Source of the DNA: Tildeniella nuda ZEHNDER 1965/U140
GTDB lineage: Bacteria; Cyanobacteriota; Cyanobacteriia; Leptolyngbyales; Leptolyngbyaceae
Direction of reading: 5' to 3'
DNA length: 64,000 bases
Assembly (NCBI GenBank): GCA_019358895.1
Contig: JAHHIG010000004.1
Location: 124,001 to 188,000 of the forward strand
Part shown: piece after piece, positions 44,957 to 53,188 of the stretch
Layout of the letters: each line of letters starts with the position of its first letter
Position numbering within the stretch: the stretch's first letter is position 1
The notes under the pieces: generated by a model
Database searches by the model: none
What the model was told of the DNA's origin: nothing
Seen by the model: the letters and a program-made list of their open reading frames with translations, nothing else
Translations under genes and position numbers: made by a program

Positions 44957-45034
44957 ATGCCTCTCATCGCTGGGATCGTTTTCTTCGCAGGCTACGCCGT
45001 GATTTGTGCACTTTTTGTCAATCGCGTTCGTTAA
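44957..45034 (+). CDS. 25-aa single-pass membrane microprotein
   Basis: ATG at 44957 to TAA at 45034. The SD AGGAG (44943-44947) lies 9 nt upstream. The peptide starts MPLIAGIVFF and ends CALFVNRVR; a hydrophobic helix of about 20 residues is followed by a basic tail (positive-inside). Size and topology resemble small thylakoid subunits of photosystems or cytochrome b6f, but it matches none that I can name. It stands alone between gmhB and the CRR6 gene. The ORF is too short for standard ORF callers, so it may be unannotated. Confidence 0.65.
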   Translation: MPLIAGIVFFAGYAVICALFVNRVR

Positions 45035-45119
45035 GCCTCAGCAAAGCGTTTTGCTGGTCGATCGCCCTCGATCGCTACAGTCCGTACCTTACCAGCCTAA
45101 GAAACGCTATACCAGCTAC

Positions 45120-45596
45120 TTATAACAGTTCAAAAAAAGCGTCATCAATTTCGTACCCAAACATTTGGGTCATGGCTTTGAGCCGAGATGTTCCTTCGAT
45201 CCCCTGTTGCTGCATCCAGTCTCCTAGCACAAAAATTTTGTGCATTACAAAGATTTCTAGGGCTTCTGGATTGTATTGAATGCCATCTTTAGGGTGAAAC
45301 TGGTGGGGCACGAGCATTGCTGTGTAGCGGGTCAATTCGCCTGCTTTCCAGTCCAGCAAAAACGGTAGCCATGGATAGATCGCATCAAGGCGAATAAACC
45401 AGAGTCGCACTTCAGGGATTTCTGGTAGCTCTCTAGGATCGTCTGCTGCCTGAGCATAATCGACTTGAAACTGAAGCTGCTGTTCGTGAGTGGTTAGCGC
45501 TCCCTGTTGCAGTAGCGCGTCGACGACTGCTTGAGCCGGAGACAAATCGAGTGTATTGATCAAGGTTGTATTGAGGGCGATCGTCATCATTGCCAT
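45120..45596 (-). CDS. CRR6-family NDH-1 (NdhI) maturation factor
   Basis: 158 aa from the ATG at 45596; the two further ATG in the next codons are alternatives. Diagnostic stretch LPEIPEVRLWFIRLDAIYPW, then LLDWKAGELTRYTAML, PHQFHPKDGIQYNPEALEI and a C-terminus KAMTQMFGYEIDDAFFELL. CRR6 is needed in chloroplasts and cyanobacteria to mature subunit NdhI of the NDH-1 complex (cytosol/stroma side). No ndh gene is adjacent; ndhL lies 10.5 kb to the right. Confidence 0.9.
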   Translation of the reverse strand: MAMMTIALNTTLINTLDLSPAQAVVDALLQQGALTTHEQQLQFQVDYAQAADDPRELPEIPEVRLWFIRLDAIYPWLPFLLDWKAGELTRYTAMLVPHQFHPKDGIQYNPEALEIFVMHKIFVLGDWMQQQGIEGTSRLKAMTQMFGYEIDDAFFELL

Positions 45597-45861
45597 GAAA
45601 TCCAGAGAACAAGACAGGTCTCTGTCCATTTTCCTCTGAATTTCCAGTTCTTTAACAGAGTAAAGCGATCGCTCAGCTCGGTCGGATGAGAGTGCCTCAA
45701 CTCGAACCCATCTGGAGGCAAACTGAGCCTACCTTCGGTAAAGGCAAATATTCTCTCCTCAGAACAAGCTCATCTTCCCTTCATTTGTCAAAATCAAGCG
45801 GTCACTTCTACTCAAAAATGCTAAATTCACAGGGAGATTTCACCCAATAGTGAGAGGCTTC

Positions 45862-48048
45862 ATGCTGAAGCAACGCAAAACCCAGGTATGGTTAGGGCTG
45901 ATGGCACTGGGAGCGCTGGCTGTGGGAGCTGTGATCCCAGTGATGAGATGGAGTGATCGTTGGCACGAGCCTTCACCGATCGCTGTTACTACGGCAGAGG
46001 GTGCGACCAAAAAGCAAGTGGGTGCGTTCAAGGCACTGCCGCCAGCACAGCGCACGAAAGCACTTGAGGCGATCGTCAAAGGCAAAGAATCACCAGAACG
46101 TAGCCGTGCTCGTTATCTCCTAGCGACTGAGCTGATCGAGCAAGGGCAAGGCAAAAAAGCCTTGGAGCCACTACACGGTTTAGAGAACAGCTACCCTGCG
46201 CTGGCAGCGCACGTACTGAAGCAGCGAGCGCAAGCCTACGAACAGGTGGGCGATCGTGACAACATGCAGGCAACCCGCCAACAATTACTCAAAGACTATC
46301 CCAAGAATCCAGTCGCGGCAGAAGCTCTGGTCGCCCTGGGGCGAGACAACCCGCGCTATGGGGATCAGGCGATCGCACAATTTCCGGCGCACCCCAGCAC
46401 GATCGGTCTAGTGCAGCAGCGGTTGAAGCAAAACCCTAAACAACCGCAACTGCTCTTGCTGGTTGCAAAACACGCGCTTTATGCACAAAACTATACTGAT
46501 GTGCTGGACGATTTGACCAGCCACTATGCGTCGCAACTGCAACCCAACGATTGGGAAGCGATCGCGTTTGGCTATTGGGAGAAACAGCTTTATGGCAAAG
46601 CCGGAGCCGCTTACGCTCGTGCGCCCTACACTCCACTCAATGCCTACCGCGTTGGACGTGGTTTTCAACTGGGTGAAAAAGGCGGTGCGATCCAGGCATA
46701 TCAACGCGTGATTCAGACGTTTCCTACCGCCAGTGAGACGGCTCTGGCACTGCTGCGCCTAGCCAAACTCTCTGAACCAGTACAAGCTGTAAGCTATCTG
46801 GATCAGGTAGCCCAGCGATTTCCAGCTAAAGCAGGTGAGGCACTCTTAGAAAAAGCCAAGCTATTGGAGCAGCAGAACAGCCTCAAGTTTGCGGCAGCAG
46901 TACGCCAGATTTTGCTCACGCGCTACAGCAAATCGGATGCAGCGGCTGAACTGCGGTGGAGCCTTGCCCAAGAGCGTGGCACGGCGAATGATGCTCAAGC
47001 CGCTCGCGTCTGGGCAGAGTCTCTGATGCTGCATAATCCAAACAGCGAACAGGCTCCTGAAGCGACCTACTGGAGCGGCAAATGGGCAGAGCAGCTTGGT
47101 AGGCAGACAGAAGCAAAAACCGCCTACGAGCAAGTGTTGGCGAAGTATCCACAGTCGTATTACGCATGGCGATCGGCTTCACGTCTCGGCTGGGATGTCG
47201 GAGACTTTACCAGTGTGCGTCAGCTCAAACCAGCAGTCATTCGCCCCGCCTCTCGACCTGATCTCCCTGTTGGTTCCACCGCACTCAAAGAACTCTTTCA
47301 GTTGGGTCAAGACCGTGATGCCTGGAGGCTTTGGCAGGTAGAATTCCAAGACCCGATGCAGCCCTCAGTGGCAGAACAGTTTACCGACGGAGTGATGCGA
47401 TTGAGTGTCGGCGACTATCTGGACGGTATCTTTATGGTTTCGTTCTTACAGGAACGAGAGAAGCCCGAAGAGCAGTCGCAATATCGATCGCTCAAGCAGC
47501 AAGCGTCCTACTGGCAGGCACTCTACCCATTTCCCTTTCTGGAGCCGATCGAAACCTGGTCGCAAGAGCGTCAGCTTAATCCGCTACTGGTTACCGCACT
47601 CATTCGACAAGAATCACGGTTTATGCCGGGTATTCGCTCAAGTGTGGGTGCCACTGGCTTAATGCAGGTCATGCCCGATACAGGGGCGTGGATTGCCAAG
47701 CAGATTAAGCTGAAGACCTATCAACTGAATGATCCCGACGATAATATTAAGTTGGGCACCTGGTATCTGGACTATACGCATCAGGAATACAGCGGGAATT
47801 CGATGTTGGCGATCGCCAGCTATAACGCGGGTCCCGGAGCGGTTGGGGGTTGGGTTGCAAAAGCTGGGCAGCAAGACCCCGATGTTTTTGTCGAGAACAT
47901 CCCGTATGCTGAAACTAAAGGCTACGTCAAATCAGTCTTTGAAAACTACTGGAACTATTTGCGCCTTTATAACCCAGACGTTTCTCAGAAGTTGACGCAG
48001 TTGCAAGGAAATCCCGCTAAACTGACTGTCGCAACACCTGATTCGTGA
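45862..48048 (+). CDS. Lytic murein transglycosylase (Slt70-like)
   Basis: 728 aa from the ATG at 45862, chosen for GAGAGG 4 nt upstream (a GTG at 45850 is also in frame). The N-terminus is a signal/anchor (VWLGLMALGALAVGAVIPVM). A long alpha-superhelical (TPR-like) region covers ~60-560, and the lysozyme-like SLT domain is C-terminal: ALIRQESRFMPG with catalytic Glu584, GATGLMQVMPDTG and ASYNAGPGAV. It cleaves MurNAc-GlcNAc bonds in the periplasm. It stands alone. Confidence 0.93.
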   Translation: MLKQRKTQVWLGLMALGALAVGAVIPVMRWSDRWHEPSPIAVTTAEGATKKQVGAFKALPPAQRTKALEAIVKGKESPERSRARYLLATELIEQGQGKKALEPLHGLENSYPALAAHVLKQRAQAYEQVGDRDNMQATRQQLLKDYPKNPVAAEALVALGRDNPRYGDQAIAQFPAHPSTIGLVQQRLKQNPKQPQLLLLVAKHALYAQNYTDVLDDLTSHYASQLQPNDWEAIAFGYWEKQLYGKAGAAYARAPYTPLNAYRVGRGFQLGEKGGAIQAYQRVIQTFPTASETALALLRLAKLSEPVQAVSYLDQVAQRFPAKAGEALLEKAKLLEQQNSLKFAAAVRQILLTRYSKSDAAAELRWSLAQERGTANDAQAARVWAESLMLHNPNSEQAPEATYWSGKWAEQLGRQTEAKTAYEQVLAKYPQSYYAWRSASRLGWDVGDFTSVRQLKPAVIRPASRPDLPVGSTALKELFQLGQDRDAWRLWQVEFQDPMQPSVAEQFTDGVMRLSVGDYLDGIFMVSFLQEREKPEEQSQYRSLKQQASYWQALYPFPFLEPIETWSQERQLNPLLVTALIRQESRFMPGIRSSVGATGLMQVMPDTGAWIAKQIKLKTYQLNDPDDNIKLGTWYLDYTHQEYSGNSMLAIASYNAGPGAVGGWVAKAGQQDPDVFVENIPYAETKGYVKSVFENYWNYLRLYNPDVSQKLTQLQGNPAKLTVATPDS

Positions 48049-48209
48049 GGTGTACCATGACTGAACAGTTGCCGTCTCAGTCGAATCATTGTCGGCTCAG
48101 GCTAGCCTTGATAAACAAGGGTGTGCCTGCCTCCATAGACCTAGTTCTACAGGCAGATGGCGTTTGCTAAGGAGTTCCATAGACTAGTAAAAAGTTTTGG
48201 GAGAGAGCT

Positions 48210-48365
48210 ATGGACGACTTTAAACTGTCGATCGTGATGTTTCTGATTAAGAGCGGCTTCGCTCTCGGTCAAGATTTTTCGATGGATGCCAATGGTGACC
48301 TAATTATTGGTAGTCCAGACACATTTTCCGCGCTCTCAGAGTTCATGGATTCTACATGCTCTTAG
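48210..48365 (+). CDS. 51-aa small ORF with strong SD
   Basis: ATG at 48210, SD GGGAGAGAG 2 nt upstream (48199-48207), stop TAG 48363-48365. The peptide starts MDDFKLSIVMFLIKSGFAL and then turns acidic (DFSMDANGDLIIG). It has no membrane helix or known domain. It overlaps no other gene and is separated from the lytic transglycosylase by 161 bp. The short direct repeat CCATAGAC-type (48133 and 48178) precedes it. Confidence 0.55.
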   Translation: MDDFKLSIVMFLIKSGFALGQDFSMDANGDLIIGSPDTFSALSEFMDSTCS

Positions 48366-48386
48366 CTGAGCGCTTTAAAGGTTGGA

Positions 48387-48998
48387 TCAGGCTGACCTTA
48401 GCGTTTGATTCTGCCAATGCTGACTCTGGCAGTGACGTTGTTGTAGCTGGTGCATGTGGTCAAATAACTGCCAGCAATATTGCTCTGGTAGCCCACAGGT
48501 CACCGCGCCACGTAGCACGACGTTGAAGTACCAGTCGTTTGGAGCCAGCTCTTCATCCAGCTTATCAACCACGACATAAGTGCGGACGTTGGTATAGAGC
48601 CGATTCTGAAATTGAATCTTTACTGTTTCACGACGGTACCCCCCAGTAGGAACCTCTTCACGTTCGTCGAGGCGATCGCTTAAGCGCCAGGGCAGCGTGT
48701 ACAGAACGCCTTCTACAACCGAGACTGGATCGCTGACTACATCCAGTACGCCACAGTTGCGATGAGCGGAGCGACGGTAAAAGCCTAGTCTGTAACCCTC
48801 AAGCGTTGCAGGTCCAATCACAAAAGGATGCGTACTTTCGCCCAACGTGCGCTTTAAGTCAACAGGGCACATGCAAGAGCCATACGCAAAATAGTAAAAC
48901 GTAGGCTCAGCCGATCGTGCCTGCCCTTGCTGCAAAGGTGATTGGTGGGTTAACAGCTTAGCGTGTGGCTCAGTGCCAGCATTAAAGAGGTTTGCCAT
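48387..48998 (-). CDS. Gamma-glutamylcyclotransferase-fold protein
   Basis: 203 aa. The GGCT/AIG2-like signature FAYGSCMCPVDLKRTLG (glycine-rich loop), then VVEGVLYTLPWRLSDRLDEREEVPTGGYRRE with the catalytic-type Glu. The N-terminal ~35 residues are variable. Members cyclise gamma-glutamyl amines or amino acids, so a link to glutathione turnover is possible; a ggt gene lies at 53188. The extra Cys-rich motif (GSCMCP) differs from the usual YGSNL. Confidence 0.82.
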   Translation of the reverse strand: MANLFNAGTEPHAKLLTHQSPLQQGQARSAEPTFYYFAYGSCMCPVDLKRTLGESTHPFVIGPATLEGYRLGFYRRSAHRNCGVLDVVSDPVSVVEGVLYTLPWRLSDRLDEREEVPTGGYRRETVKIQFQNRLYTNVRTYVVVDKLDEELAPNDWYFNVVLRGAVTCGLPEQYCWQLFDHMHQLQQRHCQSQHWQNQTLRSA

Positions 48999-49481
48999 AC
49001 AGTAAGGGGAGTGAAACTTAAACCTTGCAGATTGTCAGATGCTTTAAAGTAACGCATTCCGACGTAAGAACTGTAGTTTTCCTTCAGGTTGTCAGCTAAG
49101 CGCGAATAAGAGTAGTCTCTCGCGTTTCTTGACTCTTGCTTCTTTTATAGCTAGAGCTTAATGCAAGCACTTGCCAAAGACGGTGTAATGGAATTCTCTT
49201 TACCGAGACTTCAGGAATTACACGGTTATCGTGAGTCGTTTGATAAAGATAGGAATCACGCAAACCTTGGAGGTTTTAACCAGCAATTGAGCATTGCCGC
49301 CTATATTGTCGCTTAGACCTCCAAGGTTTCGGTCAAACCTGTAAGCCCGAAAGATTGCTTGGGGCGATATAAGCGATTTCACTGCTTGTAGGTGAAACTG
49401 CCGTAGGTTCACATTAAAATACGACCCAGAGACAATTTCTGCGTCTGCTCACAGCCTTTTTCCATGCCCTCAAAGCGTCTG
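48999..49481. other. Intergenic region with a 13-bp inverted repeat
   Basis: About 480 bp. AAACCTTGGAGGT (49262-49274) repeats inverted at 49317-49329 with a 42-nt loop. Nearby GGTTTTAACC, AGGTTT and CAAACCTG partial repeats could form further stems, so a structured transcript is possible but unproven. The open frame 49218-49412 (-) has no SD and is rejected. Confidence 0.5.
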
Positions 49482-49949
49482 CTAGGATTCCAAGCGGTAA
49501 ACGCGTCCTTGTTGGTCGGTTCGACAGATCCAGCGTTGGCTGCCGCTAGACAAAACCACTCGCCATCCTTTGATCAGCGCTTGAGTACATATTTCACTCG
49601 ATCGAGCTAAGCCGAAGCAGCCATCCGTCCAAGTCTTTGGAACTGCTTCTACAACCTTTAGTTTTGCCGCCGGAATGCGAGTTTGTTTGCTTAGCGCTTG
49701 GCGCAGACGGTTAACAACGCTGGGAGGCACTTGAACGGTGGCAGCAGCATTGCTGCTTGCGATCACGCTCTGATTGCTGCTCAATATAACTCTGGGTGGC
49801 AGGCTTCGAGCCGCAGCGCTGAGCGGCAGTAACACCGTTGCGCCAAGGATCATACTTACCATCGCGATCGCCAAAAAGCGATTGAACCGCGTTTGTCTCT
49901 GTACCAACCTCGATCGCGGAGCAGCCCACTGTGGGTGTCGGTGTTTCAT
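49482..49949 (-). CDS. Secreted protein of unknown function
   Basis: 155 aa from the ATG at 49949; a TTG at 49988 is also in frame. A basic N-terminus leads to a hydrophobic segment (FLAIAMVSMILGATVLLPLS) ending at AAARS, a likely signal peptide. The mature domain has VVNRLRQALSKQTRIPAAKL, TWTDGCFGLARSSEICTQAL, GWRVVLSSGSQRWICRTDQQ. The family is common in cyanobacteria and of unknown function; three cysteines could form disulfides in the periplasm. Confidence 0.72.
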   Translation of the reverse strand: MKHRHPQWAAPRSRLVQRQTRFNRFLAIAMVSMILGATVLLPLSAAARSLPPRVILSSNQSVIASSNAAATVQVPPSVVNRLRQALSKQTRIPAAKLKVVEAVPKTWTDGCFGLARSSEICTQALIKGWRVVLSSGSQRWICRTDQQGRVYRLES

Positions 49950-50003
49950 AAGACGATTAACACTGAGCGTTTGAGTTGAATGTGACAAACGTGAGAGACA
50001 AAT

Positions 50004-50759
50004 CTAGAGAGCCTGTCCTACAAACGGAATTTGCCGCCACAGTTGGTTGAAGCTTGTGGGGTGAACGACGCGCCATATCGCTAAAACGGCGATCGCGACG
50101 ATTGCCAGCGTCAGCAAATTATAAAAGATCTGCTCTGGTCGAATCGATCGCCGTGCCGGATAGTGTCCCTTGTTTTGAGCAGCCTGACTTGGCTTTGGTC
50201 GTGCTGGAGTTGCGATCGACGTTCTGTTCACGACTGGTGTAACGGCTCCTACCATTAAGCGCATGGCATGAAGTTGGTTGGCGACAACGGGCGGTTTGCG
50301 TGCTGAGCGGCTCCATTGCACCAGCACTGTCAGCGGCAACCCACACAGGTTAGGTGTATTGAGCAGCCGCAAGCGTTGAACCAAACCCTGATCATTTGCT
50401 GCTACCACCACCAGTCCTTCTGGGCGATTACGTGCCAAGCCATATGCCGCTTGAGCGGTTGCCAGTGAGAGTCTGGTTTTCTTGCTCAATGCATGCCCTT
50501 CAGTTGGTTTAAGTGCCGCGTGCTGAGCGATCGAAGTCGTGGCTTTCCACCCGCTCTCTGGAAAAAAGCGGACGAACTCTCGTGCTGTGCGCTCTTGAGC
50601 AGGTGCGATCGCATGGCTACACAATAGCTGTATTTCTTCCAGCACAGCCTTTGGAATAAAGCATTCTCCAAGCCGTGAAAATTCTTGCCAGTGCCGTATG
50701 CTACTAGCCATTACAGCGCTGAGGTCAAGCAGTATGAGAAAGGGAGGTAAAGCAGCCAT
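50004..50759 (-). CDS. PIN-like domain protein with C-terminal membrane anchor
   Basis: 251 aa. The N-terminal part begins LLDLSAVMASSIRHWQEF and continues with FIPKAVLEEI and a late strand VVVAANDQGLVQRL, an order of acidic residues that suggests a PIN nuclease fold. A linker of ~50 residues (Pro/Thr/Arg-rich) ends in one hydrophobic helix (FYNLLTLAIVAIAVLAIW) near the C-terminus, placing the PIN-like domain in the cytosol. Only two acidic motif positions are clear, so nuclease activity is uncertain. It shows no paired antitoxin. It lies 14 bp from the 49482 gene. Confidence 0.62.
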   Translation of the reverse strand: MAALPPFLILLDLSAVMASSIRHWQEFSRLGECFIPKAVLEEIQLLCSHAIAPAQERTAREFVRFFPESGWKATTSIAQHAALKPTEGHALSKKTRLSLATAQAAYGLARNRPEGLVVVAANDQGLVQRLRLLNTPNLCGLPLTVLVQWSRSARKPPVVANQLHAMRLMVGAVTPVVNRTSIATPARPKPSQAAQNKGHYPARRSIRPEQIFYNLLTLAIVAIAVLAIWRVVHPTSFNQLWRQIPFVGQAL

Positions 50760-50923
50760 AGCAGCGTTCAGGGAGCTAAATCGAGCGTTTGAGAAAATCT
50801 TGCAAAGCAGACGTGATTGAAGTATGAAGCTGCGTAACGTTCGTTTCTGAAAGATTGAGAAATGATCCGAGCGGTGTGAAGAAGCTTTACCGTATAGGTT
50901 TAGATTGCCCTGAGAGGTGAATT

Positions 50924-51244
50924 ATGAGCAACATTTCTAGATATCGTTTAGTCTGCACCCTTTCGTTTGGTGACATTTATGGGCAGATTATTGTTTGGCT
51001 GATTGTAATTTTTCTCAGTTTGGCATCGGCTTTAGCCTTGATGGGAGCCAGTAAGCCAATCTACGCACTTGCTGTTGTTGGCTTAATTCTAGTACTAACT
51101 CTACCGTTCTTACTCTTTGCCTTCGTAACAACAATGTTAAATCACATTGAGCTGACCTCTGTTGACCCAGCTACGAGTAGTCGAAATGTTACCCCTACGT
51201 CAACGAATGCTTCTAGCCAGCGTCCGGTGCAGGCGGCAGGGTAA
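50924..51244 (+). CDS. Small two-helix membrane protein
   Basis: 106 aa, ATG at 50924 with GAGAGGTG 5 nt upstream. Two hydrophobic helices (~20-45, IIVWLIVIFLSLASALALMG, and ~48-72, YALAVVGLILVLTLPFLLFA) and a Ser/Thr-rich tail (SVDPATSSRNVTPTSTN) at the C-terminus. I do not recognise a family. It lies upstream of sdhA, separated by a region of short repeats. Confidence 0.65.
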   Translation: MSNISRYRLVCTLSFGDIYGQIIVWLIVIFLSLASALALMGASKPIYALAVVGLILVLTLPFLLFAFVTTMLNHIELTSVDPATSSRNVTPTSTNASSQRPVQAAG

Positions 51245-51460
51245 GGAAGTGAGGGGAGAGGTGTGAGGAGAGAGGTGTAGAAGGCAGTAGTCAAAATTGA
51301 CTCAAAACTCAAAACTTCATCCCCTGCTCTCCCTGTCGCCCCCGCTCCTCTTGCCTTCTCCCCCCTCACTCCTCGCCTTTCTAAAGAAGTTCCTTGTCTT
51401 TTGGCACGGGACTTTTTATTTTGGCAGGATAGATGGAGCTAGTTCTTCGGGCGATCGCAT
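51245..51460. repeat. Repeat-rich spacer before sdhA
   Basis: Contains GAGGAGAGAGGTGT-like, AACTCAAAACTTC-like and CTCCTCACTCC-like short tandem repeats (about 51243-51385), typical STRR debris. No gene is supported. The sdhA start is at 51461. Confidence 0.7.
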
Positions 51461-53188
51461 ATGTTTGAGCATGACGTGATTATTGTCGGTGGTGGTTTGG
51501 CGGGCGCGCGGGCGGCTCTGGAAATTATTCGCACTGATCCCACGCTAAATGTGGCAGTGGTGGCAAAGACGCATCCGATTCGATCGCACTCGGTCGCGGC
51601 TCAGGGTGGTATTGCTGCGTCGCTCAAAAATGTAGATTCTGCCGACAGTTGGGAGGCACACGCGTTCGATACGGTTAAAGGTGCCGATTACCTCGCCGAT
51701 CAGGATGCTGTTGAACTGTTGACGCGAGAAGCGCCTGATGTGGTCATCGATCTGGAACACATGGGCGTGCTGTTTTCGCGCTTGCCAGATGGACGGATGG
51801 CTCAACGTGCCTTTGGTGGACACACCCACAACCGCACCTGTTACGCTGCCGACAAAACGGGGCATGCGATTCTACATGAACTGGTTTGCAATCTGCTGAG
51901 TCGCGGTGTCACCATTTATGACGAATGGTATGTGCTGCGGCTGATTTTGGAAGAGGGGCAGGCGAAGGGTGTGGTGATGTATCACATTGAGGATGGTCAG
52001 TTGGCGATCGTCCGTGCCAAAGCGGTCATGTTTGCCACAGGCGGCTATGGGCGAGTCTACAACACTACGTCCAACGACTATGCCTCGACGGGTGACGGAC
52101 TTTCGATGACAGCGCTAGTGGGTTTACCACTGGAAGATATAGAGTTTGTGCAGTTCCACCCTACGGGGCTATATCCTGTCGGTGTGCTGATCTCTGAGGC
52201 AGTGCGGGGAGAAGGAGCGTATCTGATCAATAGCGACGGGCGGCGGTTCATGGAGGACTACGCGCCTAGCCGGATGGAATTAGCTCCTCGTGATATTACC
52301 TCCAGGGCGATCACGCGGGAAGTTCGCGCTGGACGCGGTGTGTATCCCGATGGCAGGGCAGGTGGACCGTGCGTGTATCTGGATTTGCGCCACATGGGAC
52401 GAGAAAAGATCATGAGCCGTGTGCCCTTTTGCTGGGAAGAAGCGCATCGACTGGTGAATGTGGATGCCGTGACACAGCCAATGCCCATTCGACCGACGGT
52501 GCATTACTCGATGGGCGGTATTCCAGTAAACACGGATGGTCAGGTGCGTAGCAGTGCAGACGATTTGGTGGAGGGATTCTTTGCAGCGGGTGAAGCGGCG
52601 TGTGTGTCGGTGCACGGAGCAAATCGGTTAGGTAGTAATTCCCTGCTGGAATGCGTGGTGTATGGCAAACGGACGGGTGCCGCGATCGCCCACTACATCC
52701 AGAACCGTAAACTCCCTGATGTTGATGAAGCCCGCTATCTCAATGAAGCGCAAAGCCAAATTCAGGCGTTACTTGATCAGCCAGGACAGTATCGCATTGC
52801 AGAACTGCGTCAGGCGTATCAGGATTGCATGACCGAACATTGTGGTGTGTTTCGCACGGATGCAGTGATGCGTGAAGGTCTGACGCAGCTAAAAGCACTC
52901 CAGCAGCGCTATAGCGAGGTGCGGTTAGATGATAAAGGCAAGCTGTGGAATACGGAGATCACTGAAGCGCTGGAGCTACGCAATCTCATGATCGTGGGCG
53001 AGATGATCCTCACTGCTGCGTTGAACCGTCAGGAAAGCCGAGGATCTCATTCGCGGGAAGACTACCCCGATCGCGATGATACAAACTTCCTCAAGCACAC
53101 GCTGACGTACTATTCTCCCGCTGGCATTGACATCAGCTATAAGCCTGTCGTCATCACACTGTTTCAACCGCAGGAGCGGAAATATTAG
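51461..53188 (+). CDS. sdhA: Succinate dehydrogenase/fumarate reductase flavoprotein subunit
   Basis: 575 aa. FAD-binding [15 protein letters not shown] (7-20), the flavin-linking His43 in [10 protein letters not shown], then [70 protein letters not shown] and the C-terminal helical domain. It oxidises succinate to fumarate at the thylakoid/plasma membrane electron chain together with an iron-sulfur subunit. No sdhB or anchor gene is adjacent, which is usual in cyanobacteria. The stop overlaps the next gene by 1 nt. Confidence 0.95.
   Translation: MFEHDVIIVGGGLAGARAALEIIRTDPTLNVAVVAKTHPIRSHSVAAQGGIAASLKNVDSADSWEAHAFDTVKGADYLADQDAVELLTREAPDVVIDLEHMGVLFSRLPDGRMAQRAFGGHTHNRTCYAADKTGHAILHELVCNLLSRGVTIYDEWYVLRLILEEGQAKGVVMYHIEDGQLAIVRAKAVMFATGGYGRVYNTTSNDYASTGDGLSMTALVGLPLEDIEFVQFHPTGLYPVGVLISEAVRGEGAYLINSDGRRFMEDYAPSRMELAPRDITSRAITREVRAGRGVYPDGRAGGPCVYLDLRHMGREKIMSRVPFCWEEAHRLVNVDAVTQPMPIRPTVHYSMGGIPVNTDGQVRSSADDLVEGFFAAGEAACVSVHGANRLGSNSLLECVVYGKRTGAAIAHYIQNRKLPDVDEARYLNEAQSQIQALLDQPGQYRIAELRQAYQDCMTEHCGVFRTDAVMREGLTQLKALQQRYSEVRLDDKGKLWNTEITEALELRNLMIVGEMILTAALNRQESRGSHSREDYPDRDDTNFLKHTLTYYSPAGIDISYKPVVITLFQPQERKY

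Noticed and set aside
49218-49412. 64-aa ORF (-)
   Set aside because: Overlaps the inverted repeat; no SD.
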